Assembly (NCBI GenBank): GCA_020052975.1
Contig: JAGVOC010000317.1
Coordinates: 1-5,124 of the forward strand
Direction of reading: 5' to 3'
DNA length: 5,124 bases
Source of the DNA: Desulfobacterales bacterium
GTDB lineage: Bacteria; Desulfobacterota; Desulfobacteria; Desulfobacterales; RPRI01
Of the stretch, positions 1-5,114 are shown one piece after another (the stretch's first letter is position 1; every line of letters begins with the position of its first letter). Both the position numbers and the translations under genes were made by a program. The notes under the pieces are model-generated. The model had not been told where the DNA came from and did no database searches. It saw only the letters and a program-made list of their open reading frames with translations.

Positions 1-133
1 AAACGGCATGACAGCAGTCGCAGCAGCGGATCCTGCAACGCACACTGTCAGGATACTTCTCCTGGACGGTCTTGAAGAGGATATCTGCTTTCCGGGCGAG
101 TATTGCGTATTCTGAAAAAAGCTCTTCAATCAT
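1..133 (-). CDS. YkgJ-like cysteine-cluster protein, N-terminal part (runs off the window)
   Basis: An open frame of 44 full codons begins with ATG at 133 and continues past base 1 without a stop. Its ATG overlaps the TGA of the TPR gene (ATGA), which indicates translational coupling; the upstream Shine-Dalgarno (GAAGAA) is weak. The protein begins MIEELFSEYAILARKAD and has a predicted helical stretch of about 30 residues. A dense cysteine cluster follows at Cys33, Cys37, Cys38, Cys40 and Cys41, then His42 (RCCDCCHAV). From memory, a Cys-rich SDCCHA-type motif after an N-terminal helix is typical of YkgJ-family zinc/iron-chelating cluster proteins of anaerobes. The function of these proteins is largely unknown; a metal or Fe-S site is the usual inference. 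The family call rests on this short motif only, but that the frame is a real gene is well supported by the coupling and by the cysteine pattern. Confidence 0.7.
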   Translation of the reverse strand, partial: MIEELFSEYAILARKADILFKTVQEKYPDSVRCRIRCCDCCHAV

Positions 134-918
134 TTCTTCGGCCCGGCTTTCCCTGTCTTTTTCCCTTTTCCTGTGCCCGAAGGCTTTTCTGTTTTAGTTT
201 TGGTTTTAGGTTTGGTTTTGGTTTTAGATTTCGTGGTAATTTTTGTTTTCACTGCTGTTTTGGTCTTTGTGCTGCCTGCAGTCTTCTTTTTCGCTTTTTT
301 CCGGTGCGGTTCGAGAAGTTTCAGAAAATCGGGATGGACCTCAAATCCGAGTACAATCGCCTGATCGCAATATTCGATGGCTTTCTCCATCTCACCGAGG
401 AGATGATACACATTCGCAAGGTTGTTGTAGCCAAGGGCGAAGTCCGGCGCGAGTTCCAGCATCTTCCTGTTCATTTCAAGACTTTTGTCAATATCATCTT
501 TCTGGAGATACGCATTTGCGAGGTTGCACATTGCCTGTACAATGTCAGGATTCAGCTCCAGCGCCTTTTCCAACGCCTCTATGGCCTCATCGGTTTTCCC
601 CATCTGAAGGTAGGCAAAACCGAGATTTGCATATCCCCGGGCATACCGGGGTTCTATTTCGACCGCGCGGAGATTTGCTTTCGCAACCTTTTCCAGGTCT
701 CCGTCCTTGAAAAAGATGTAGCCAAGATTTACAAAAGCCTCAAACATCCTGACGCCCTGGGCAATTGACTCTTCAAAAGCATCAATCGCTTCATCGAACT
801 TCCCCTGACTCATCAGGGCAACCCCCAGATTATAAAGGGACGCGGCACAGTCCGGTTTCTCTATCAACCGGAGTTTCTGTTCATGAATAAATTGCTCTAT
901 GTTTTTCAGTTCATCCAT
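130..918 (-). CDS. TPR-repeat protein with Lys/Thr-rich basic C-terminal tail
   Basis: The predicted protein has 262 residues. About five tetratricopeptide repeats span residues 26-195; the clearest run is ANLGFAYLQMGKTDEAIEAL (97-116), with the TPR signature positions (G, Y, A, A, P) recurring every 34 residues. TPR solenoids bind peptides or proteins, so a scaffold or assembly role is likely. Residues 207-262 form a low-complexity tail with 23 Lys and 14 Thr in 56 residues and one acidic residue, probably disordered and able to bind nucleic acid or an acidic partner. No signal peptide or membrane segment is seen, so it is probably cytoplasmic. The ATG at 918 is preferred because GGAAG lies 8-9 nt upstream; a longer in-frame TTG at 966 has no good ribosome site and would add a Lys/Arg-rich stretch before the conserved region. 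The gene lies beyond the post-dsrD hairpin and its stop overlaps the next start. The partner is unknown. Confidence 0.88.
   Translation of the reverse strand: MDELKNIEQFIHEQKLRLIEKPDCAASLYNLGVALMSQGKFDEAIDAFEESIAQGVRMFEAFVNLGYIFFKDGDLEKVAKANLRAVEIEPRYARGYANLGFAYLQMGKTDEAIEALEKALELNPDIVQAMCNLANAYLQKDDIDKSLEMNRKMLELAPDFALGYNNLANVYHLLGEMEKAIEYCDQAIVLGFEVHPDFLKLLEPHRKKAKKKTAGSTKTKTAVKTKITTKSKTKTKPKTKTKTEKPSGTGKGKKTGKAGPKK
191..226 (-). repeat. Imperfect hexanucleotide tandem repeat coding for Lys-Thr
   Basis: Six consecutive 6-base units occur on the plus strand, variants of GTTTTA, GTTTTG and GGTTTG. Read on the minus strand they give AAAAC(C/T)-type units that encode alternating Lys-Thr (with one Lys-Pro) at about residues 231-243 of the TPR protein. 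Each unit is two codons, so gain or loss of a unit keeps the frame and only changes tail length. Weaker KT-type repetition continues on both sides. Confidence 0.7.
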
Positions 919-1028
919 AAATTTATCTTCCCATATTATGTTCTTTCTCTTAAGTTTAAGCCGCAAAGGCAGGTGTTTCTTGGATCAACCCTGGATGAAA
1001 AACTCTTCCTGAAAATGCCGGAAAGTCA

Positions 1029-1063
1029 GCAAAGGGTGGCCATGATATATGGCCACCCTTTGC
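1029..1063 (-). terminator. Strong stem-loop after dsrD, probable operon terminator
   Basis: A perfect 15 bp inverted repeat has arms GCAAAGGGTGGCCAT (1029-1043) and ATGGCCACCCTTTGC (1049-1063) with a 5-base loop. It starts 67 nt beyond the dsrD stop and ends about 110 nt before the TPR start. On the minus strand the stem is followed by a poor T tract (TGACTTTCC), so it is not a textbook intrinsic terminator. It could act as a terminator, an attenuator, or a 3' mRNA-stabilising hairpin that sets dsrABD levels apart from the genes downstream. Confidence 0.6.
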
Positions 1064-1107
1064 CTTAATCCTTTTCCAAATAAAATCAGTCGTTCAGGAA
1101 ACAAGGT

Positions 1108-1128
1108 ACTCGCCTGAATTCTGCGAGT
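1108..1128 (-). other. Small hairpin just after the dsrD stop
   Basis: ACTCGC (1108-1113) pairs with GCGAGT (1123-1128) around a 9-base loop that contains GAATTC. It lies 2 nt past the dsrD stop codon. An alternative pairing, TTCAGG (1094-1099) with CCTGAA (1113-1118), would compete with it. The stem is too short to call a terminator; it may help protect the 3' end of the mRNA, or be chance. Confidence 0.25.
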
Positions 1129-1130
1129 TT

Positions 1131-1388
1131 CTATCCTCCTGAATCGCCTGATTTCTCGACAGATATGCCTCTGCCTTTCAAACCGTACATGGTAGAGCTT
1201 CCTGTTGACAACAACTCCATTACCTCTTCACTCACCATCGCGGATGCTATTTTTTTAACCTCTGATGCACCGGCGTCAGGGATTGTCTTCTTCACACCGG
1301 TGAGCATATCCTTGAAATAGAATTTGCTTTTGGCGCCTTTCGATGCGTAGTCTATGATAGCCTGTCTGATGTCTTCATCTCTTCCCAT
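1131..1388 (-). CDS. dsrD: DsrD, winged-helix activator of dissimilatory sulfite reductase
   Basis: The 85-residue product matches DsrD in length (Desulfovibrio DsrD is about 78 residues) and in its landmarks: KSKFYFKD near residues 20-27, EVKKI at 43-47, and STGSSTMYGLKG at 61-72. The fold is a small winged helix. DsrD has been reported to act as an allosteric activator of DsrAB rather than as a DNA-binding regulator, and to be characteristic of organisms that run Dsr in the reductive direction. It begins 24 nt after the dsrB stop with a GAGGAG ribosome site about 10 nt before the ATG, so it is the third gene of the dsrABD operon. The C-terminal tail (EKSGDSGG) is variable and probably disordered. 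The protein is cytoplasmic, and identity is near certain. Confidence 0.97.
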   Translation of the reverse strand: MGRDEDIRQAIIDYASKGAKSKFYFKDMLTGVKKTIPDAGASEVKKIASAMVSEEVMELLSTGSSTMYGLKGRGISVEKSGDSGG

Positions 1389-1412
1389 TATTTTCCACTC
1401 CTCTTCGTTTTC

Positions 1413-2591
1413 TTATATACCGCCAACGGCCTTGGATACAGCCCATGCATGGTCGGTATATTTAAACTGAGTCGATGTTCTGTAAGTATCAACAGCAAGT
1501 CGGTAATCGTCCAGGCTCTTCTCGGTGAACGGGATACCGGTCTTCTCAAAGAATCTCTCCCAGCCGATACGCTCGGCCCAGTCGCCGATCCTCTCATACT
1601 TGTTCGCATCCTTTGCCCAGACTTCAACGATATTCTTGACGGCATCAGTCACTTCGGGCCAGCGCGGCATGGTGTTCGGCAGCCACGGGATAATAACTTT
1701 CGAGAATTTCGGCATGCTGATACGGTTTGAGATCTTACCGCCGACCAGAATAGCGATACCATCACCTTCGCTATCAGCTAAGGGCAAGCCCATACACATG
1801 GTGTAACAGTTACCGCAGTACATGCATTTTTCGTTATTGACTGTTACGGTCTTTTTGCCTTCCGCCGTTGTTGCCGGCTTAATAGCATACAACGGGCAGG
1901 CTGCAATGACCAGCGGAATCTCACAGGCCTTCCCAATAGCGTCATCATCGATTGCAGGCGGCTTGCGGTGATAGCCGAGGAGTGCGATATCGGAACAATG
2001 CACTGCGCCGCACATATTGAGGCAGCATGCCAGGGCTATTCTCAATTTCGCCGGCAGTCTCATGTTTTTGAACTCATCAAACAACACATCGGCAGTAGCC
2101 TTGACCGGACCGGAGGCGTCGGTTGCAGGGGTATGGCAGTGCACCCATCCCTGGGTATGAACGATATTGGACATGCTCATTCCTGTTCCGCCTGTCGGGA
2201 ATTTAAAAGAACCTCCCACATGTTTTCTGCTGTCGAGTTCTGTCTTGAGCGCTTTTGCCTTTGCTTCATCGTCCAATATGAATTCAATGTTGTTTCTTGT
2301 CGTGAATCTCAAATAACCGTTGCAATGTTTATCTGCGATATCGCAGATTTCACGGATGTGCTCGACTGACATGAGTCGTGGGGCAGCAGCTCTCACAGTA
2401 AAAGCCTTTTCACCTGTCTCGGAAACGTGCACCAGAAGACCGGGCTCCAGTATCCTGTGGGAAACCCATTTCCCGTAATTCCTTCTGATGACAGGCGGAA
2501 GCATCTGCCCATAGTGACTGGGTCCGATATCGGTAATCCTGCCTTCCTGGGGCTTTTTGGGATTATAATAACCAAGTCTTTCTTTAGACAT
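1413..2591 (-). CDS. dsrB: Dissimilatory (bi)sulfite reductase beta subunit DsrB
   Basis: The 392-residue beta subunit pairs with DsrA in a cytoplasmic alpha2-beta2 enzyme that reduces sulfite and, with DsrC, forms the DsrC trisulfide. Siroheme-cluster cysteines are Cys152 ([17 protein letters not shown]), Cys189, Cys190 and Cys194 ([14 protein letters not shown]); each is one position later than the D. vulgaris ligands as I recall them. The ferredoxin-like insert has Cys232 plus Cys256, Cys259 and Cys262 (KCMYCGNC), followed by Cys266. Conserved landmarks [22 protein letters not shown] and [10 protein letters not shown] are present. The start is supported by AAGGAGG 7 nt before the ATG and by the 18 nt gap from dsrA. 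Two points are unusual: Met-Gly follows Cys266 where many homologues have Pro, and about 14 extra residues follow the STQFKY motif with which Desulfovibrio DsrB ends. The frame is intact. Confidence 0.99.
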   Translation of the reverse strand: MSKERLGYYNPKKPQEGRITDIGPSHYGQMLPPVIRRNYGKWVSHRILEPGLLVHVSETGEKAFTVRAAAPRLMSVEHIREICDIADKHCNGYLRFTTRNNIEFILDDEAKAKALKTELDSRKHVGGSFKFPTGGTGMSMSNIVHTQGWVHCHTPATDASGPVKATADVLFDEFKNMRLPAKLRIALACCLNMCGAVHCSDIALLGYHRKPPAIDDDAIGKACEIPLVIAACPLYAIKPATTAEGKKTVTVNNEKCMYCGNCYTMCMGLPLADSEGDGIAILVGGKISNRISMPKFSKVIIPWLPNTMPRWPEVTDAVKNIVEVWAKDANKYERIGDWAERIGWERFFEKTGIPFTEKSLDDYRLAVDTYRTSTQFKYTDHAWAVSKAVGGI

Positions 2592-2609
2592 AAGATATCC
2601 TCCTTTATA

Positions 2610-4046
2610 TTATTTTGGATGTCTGCTTCTGTACGCGTTAATGTCTCTGTCCCATCCACCGGGAACCTCCGACTCCTTGAAGAAGACGTACGGATTCGAA
2701 CGAGGCTCTTTCACCATCTGCGGCATAGGCGGGATCCCGAGCACCTCTATGAATGTCTTCAGGCTTACGCGCTGGATTGTTTCACCTATGCGCTCACGGT
2801 TCTTGCCTTCCTCAGTCCACCAGTCAAAAACCTTTCTGACAAGATCTTTTTGAGTAGTATAAGGTTTGTTGACATACATAAAAGGTATAGTCAAACATGC
2901 CATCTGTGCGCCTTCAAGGATCGGGGCCTTTGCACCGAAGAGGATACTCACACCCTGATCTAAACCTACTCTCAGCGCCTCCGGCATAGCGTCTATACAA
3001 TGCATGCAGCGGTTGCACTCCGGATTGTTGATGCTGAGTTTCTTCCCATCCCATTTCATGCACTGGGTAGGACAGAGGTCGATTATTTCTCTCTGGATAT
3101 CGAATTTACCCCAGTCTCTTCCGGCAAATCCTCCGCCGTCAACAGGGATCTTTCCGGCAACATATTCCTGGACCGCATCCTGATTAATACGGATGTCGTC
3201 CTTCCACGTGCCGATATATGACATATCCGAACGGGCGATACTGGCAATGCAGCCATTCGGACAACCATCAAACTTGAATTTAAATTTATAGGGGAAAGCG
3301 GGCCTGTGCAATTCGTCCTGGAACTCCATAGTCATTTCATAACACATGTCCATGGTATCGTAACACGCGAACTCACAGCGTGCCTTACCAATGCAATCGG
3401 AAGGCGTACGGAGGTTTCCGCCTGAACCGCCTATGTCAACACCAAGCTCATGGGTCAGGTCAAAGAATATAGGCTCCAGCTGCTCCGAAGTTGAACCGAG
3501 AATAACCATGTCTCCGGTAGAACCATGCAGGTTGGTTAATCCGCTTCCGCGGTATTCTGCTATGTCACAGAATCCTCTCAACCAATCAGTGGTATAAAAT
3601 TTCGCACTTGGCTGATTCACACGGATAGTATGGAAATGCGCAATGTTCGGGAATGTCGCCTGCTGGTCGCAATAACGGCCGACGATACCTCCGCCATAAC
3701 CGAGAACTCCGACGATACCGCCATGTTTCCAGTGGGTCTCACCCTCTTTATAGGAAAGCTCCACAACTCCCAATAAATCATCGCAAATTTCAGCGGGAAT
3801 CATGAGACTGTCCTGCCCCAATTTGTGTCTGTGCAACGCTTCTCTTTTTATATCGCTCACAAAACTGGGCCAGGGACCTTTCTCCAGCTCGTCCAACATC
3901 TTAGTTTCATGCATGGGCTTGTAATTCTTCAGCTCATCTTCTGTATAATTCTTCAACTGCTCATCAGTAAAAATTCTTACATCATCATATTTTCTATGCT
4001 CTTTTTCTTCTTTATCCCACAGCTTCTCTTGTCCTGGGATTCCCAT
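2610..4046 (-). CDS. dsrA: Dissimilatory (bi)sulfite reductase alpha subunit DsrA
   Basis: The 478-residue alpha subunit is the first gene of dsrABD. Siroheme-cluster cysteines are Cys218-x5-Cys224 (RTPSDCIGKARCEFACYD) and Cys262-x3-Cys266 (FDGCPNGC). The inserted ferredoxin domain uses Cys325 (LCPTQC) and Cys344, Cys347 and Cys350 (CNRCMHC). Basic residues lining the cofactor/sulfite pocket in known structures are kept: Arg124, Arg142, Arg213, Lys254, Lys256 and Lys258, at a constant offset of 41 from D. vulgaris DsrA as I recall it. ETHWKHGG (103-110) is the DSR1F primer region, and EVPGGWDRDINAYRSRH closes the protein. Residues 1-50 precede the usual LDELEKGPWPSF start and form a charged extension not found in Desulfovibrio. 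The ATG has a perfect AAGGAGGT 5 nt upstream, so the extension is probably translated. Expression likely comes from the promoter at 4207-4235. Confidence 0.99.
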   Translation of the reverse strand: MGIPGQEKLWDKEEKEHRKYDDVRIFTDEQLKNYTEDELKNYKPMHETKMLDELEKGPWPSFVSDIKREALHRHKLGQDSLMIPAEICDDLLGVVELSYKEGETHWKHGGIVGVLGYGGGIVGRYCDQQATFPNIAHFHTIRVNQPSAKFYTTDWLRGFCDIAEYRGSGLTNLHGSTGDMVILGSTSEQLEPIFFDLTHELGVDIGGSGGNLRTPSDCIGKARCEFACYDTMDMCYEMTMEFQDELHRPAFPYKFKFKFDGCPNGCIASIARSDMSYIGTWKDDIRINQDAVQEYVAGKIPVDGGGFAGRDWGKFDIQREIIDLCPTQCMKWDGKKLSINNPECNRCMHCIDAMPEALRVGLDQGVSILFGAKAPILEGAQMACLTIPFMYVNKPYTTQKDLVRKVFDWWTEEGKNRERIGETIQRVSLKTFIEVLGIPPMPQMVKEPRSNPYVFFKESEVPGGWDRDINAYRSRHPK

Positions 4047-4074
4047 TACTTACCTCCTTGACTGCTTGAGTTTT

Positions 4075-4122
4075 TTATACGTTCAGGCAAACGAAACGAA
4101 ACCGACAGTCTGACTTATTCAC
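4075..4122 (-). CDS. Possible 15-residue leader peptide upstream of dsrA
   Basis: A short frame starts with GTG at 4122 and ends with TAA at 4075, encoding MNKSDCRFRFVCLNV with two Cys codons. A purine-rich AGGAAGGGG stretch directly precedes the GTG, although its spacing is tight. The frame lies wholly in the predicted dsrA leader and ends 28 nt before the first dsrA codon, 15 nt before its ribosome site. Cysteine-containing leader peptides regulate some sulfur genes elsewhere, but a 15-codon frame can easily arise by chance. No clear terminator/antiterminator pair follows, so this is only a candidate. Confidence 0.2.
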   Translation of the reverse strand: MNKSDCRFRFVCLNV

Positions 4123-4136
4123 CCCCTTCCTATGAA

Positions 4137-4146
4137 TGAATATTCA
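4137..4146. promoter_or_regulatory. TGAATATTCA palindrome in the dsrA leader
   Basis: A perfect 10 bp palindrome has an extra TGAA half-element just before it on the plus strand (TGAATGAATATTCA, 4133-4146). It sits about 55-65 bp downstream of the predicted start of transcription. Similar TGAAT/ATTCA dyads serve as operators of some TetR-type regulators. Assignment to any regulator is speculative. Confidence 0.25.
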
Positions 4147-4203
4147 CTAAAAATTGTAGACAGAAATATGCCTTTTTCTTTTGGTGAAACTTAAGAAAAG
4201 TGT

Positions 4204-4217
4204 TTAATAATAATCAA
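4204..4217. promoter_or_regulatory. FNR-like dyad over the dsr -10 element
   Basis: On the minus strand the sequence is TTGAT-TATT-ATTAA, one mismatch from the FNR consensus TTGAT-N4-ATCAA. It overlaps the -10 hexamer, so a bound Crp/Fnr-family protein would be expected to repress. AT-rich promoter sequence can produce such a match by chance. Confidence 0.25.
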
Positions 4218-4235
4218 CTCACTGTATTTTGTCAA
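4207..4235 (-). promoter_or_regulatory. Sigma70-type promoter of dsrABD
   Basis: On the minus strand a perfect TTGACA -35 (4235-4230), a spacer of exactly 17 bp, and a TATTAT -10 (4212-4207, one mismatch to TATAAT) are found. Transcription would start near 4200, leaving a leader of about 150 nt before the dsrA ATG. This is the best promoter match noticed by eye in the window, and its position and direction fit dsrABD. An FNR-like dyad overlaps the -10. Confidence 0.75.
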
Positions 4236-4295
4236 GTATAGAATTTTTATAGATAAATCAAATGGATCGATTAATCTAACTAATAATTAGCGCCG

Positions 4296-4319
4296 AATAA
4301 TAAGCATATGCTGATTATT
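4296..4319. promoter_or_regulatory. 24 bp near-perfect palindrome upstream of the dsr promoter
   Basis: Arms AATAATAAGCAT and ATGCTGATTATT match at 11 of 12 positions around a perfect AGCATATGCT core, with no spacer. The centre lies about 107 bp upstream of the predicted dsrA transcription start, a normal distance for an activator or enhancer-like operator. It is also 40-63 bp beyond the HEAT-like gene stop, so as RNA it could form a weak AT-rich hairpin. A smaller dyad, CTAAT-A-ATTAG, lies at 4280-4290. No regulator can be named. Confidence 0.4.
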
Positions 4320-4358
4320 ATATAATTTGCCGCGCTGTGTTGAAATATCATGGAGATT

Positions 4359-5042
4359 TTAATTTCCAGCTTTTCCGGTTATTTTGCTTATGGATGCTTC
4401 AGCCCATTCTCTCAGGGACTTTGTAATAAATTTTCCGCTATAATAAATAGTTGCCGCAGTATCATACCACTGCAATTGTTCAATAAACGGGCGAGCCGGC
4501 TTGTGTCCAACCTCTCCCATCGCCCAGATAAGATGCCCGAGTATCTCCGCATCAGTGTTTTTAAAAAGTTCAAATATTTTATCCTGAAAAAAATCTACGG
4601 ATTCAGTAATACGCTTCCCGAGACGGCCAACCCCCCAGAGACCACCCTTTACGAGCGGAGGCTCGTCTATAGCATATGCAATCATCATCCTGCCATAGGG
4701 ATCGATAAACTCCGGGATATGGGCAATGATTTCTGCTACGGTTTGGGGGGAGCTCCAGCCGATCCCGCCTGACTCATCCGTCATCGACCAGAAAAGGGTC
4801 CTGATATAATTCCTCACCTTTTCTCCCCGCCCTGCCTTCCACCACTGCTCCATAACCTTGGCCACAGTCTCTATCGCAGCCCAGCGCACAGGTTCATCCA
4901 TATCATAAAGCCGGAACCGGACCGCCTGCCAGAAACGCCGGTCCCTGATGCAATATTCCACCAGGAGGACATGTTCTCTCCTCTTCAGCAGTTCTGCTAC
5001 CCTGCTCTTTACCGACAAATCTCCATTATCCATTCCATTCAC
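4359..5042 (-). CDS. HEAT-like repeat protein, putative DVU0298-type
   Basis: A helical protein of about 227 residues with no signal peptide, membrane segment or cysteine motif. It contains repeated helix pairs such as EPVRWAAIETVAKVMEQW (50-67), the block LFWSMTDESGGIGWSSPQ (83-100), and EILGHLIWAMGEVGHKPA in the C-terminal half. The DESGGIGW block followed by a glutamate-rich helix recalls HEAT-repeat proteins of sulfate reducers annotated as DVU0298-like; this is from memory and unconfirmed. Such solenoids usually bind other proteins. It lies upstream of dsrA on the same strand, separated by 312 bp and a promoter, so it is probably a separate transcript. The start is uncertain: TTG at 5045, GTG at 5042 and ATG at 5033 are all in frame; GTG is chosen because a GGGGGA ribosome-site-like stretch lies 5 nt before it, while the ATG is about 14 nt away. 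The biochemical role is unknown. Confidence 0.8.
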   Translation of the reverse strand: MNGMDNGDLSVKSRVAELLKRREHVLLVEYCIRDRRFWQAVRFRLYDMDEPVRWAAIETVAKVMEQWWKAGRGEKVRNYIRTLFWSMTDESGGIGWSSPQTVAEIIAHIPEFIDPYGRMMIAYAIDEPPLVKGGLWGVGRLGKRITESVDFFQDKIFELFKNTDAEILGHLIWAMGEVGHKPARPFIEQLQWYDTAATIYYSGKFITKSLREWAEASISKITGKAGN

Positions 5043-5092
5043 CAATTTCCCCCATTTTACAACGTTTGTGCCCCTTCAGTGAAGAGTTCAAT

Positions 5093-5114
5093 CCCCTCCT
5101 TGATTAAGGAGGGG
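5093..5114. repeat. Palindromic REP-like hairpin at the right edge
   Basis: A perfect 9 bp inverted repeat, CCCCTCCTT (5093-5101) and AAGGAGGGG (5106-5114), flanks the loop GATT and continues into CCGGGGAGGT at the window end. No T tract follows on either strand, which argues against an intrinsic terminator. Its G/C-strand bias resembles the end of short dispersed intergenic repeats often seen in environmental bacterial genomes. The element appears cut by the window edge, and copy number cannot be judged here. Confidence 0.5.

Larger units (their letters stand above)
4047..4358 (-). other. dsrA upstream regulatory region (312 bp, no established gene)
   Basis: This AT-rich gap between the HEAT-like gene and dsrA is the longest stretch without an established gene. 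It contains a near-consensus promoter, a predicted leader of about 150 nt, a possible leader peptide frame, and several palindromes, each listed separately. A second, weaker promoter-like pair (TATAAT at 4317-4322 on the minus strand, 17 bp from a poor -35 at 4340-4345) overlaps the upstream palindrome. No tRNA, recognised riboswitch or strong GC-rich terminator was seen. Confidence 0.8.

Noticed and set aside
189..262. CRISPR or other spaced-repeat array
   Set aside because: The repeats are contiguous 6-base units inside a coding region with no unique spacers; they encode the Lys-Thr tail.
103..768. Plus-strand open frames of 221 and 155 codons opposite the TPR gene
   Set aside because: They are antisense shadows. 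The protein is rich in Phe, Arg and Cys as expected from the reverse of Lys-rich coding, and no domain is seen.
919..966. Longer TPR protein starting at TTG 966
   Set aside because: There is no good ribosome site upstream, and the added Lys/Arg stretch looks like untranslated leader. ATG 918 has a spaced GGAAG.
1388..1645. Minus-strand 85-codon frame within the 3' part of dsrB
   Set aside because: It is an alternative frame inside the conserved C-terminal coding region of dsrB. Its Arg/Ser-rich product has no family resemblance.
2427..2963. Plus-strand 178-codon frame opposite the dsrA/dsrB junction
   Set aside because: It crosses two certain genes and their ribosome site on the other strand, and has no recognisable motif.
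1131..4046. Oxidative-type (reverse) dsr locus
   Set aside because: dsrD follows dsrB, there is no dsrEFH or dsrL in view, and the DsrAB sequence landmarks resemble those of sulfate reducers.
4317..4345. Second promoter for dsrA: TATAAT with a TTTCAA -35
   Set aside because: The -10 is perfect and spacing is 17 bp, but the -35 matches only three of six. It overlaps an AT-rich palindrome, so it is noted only inside the regulatory-region entry.
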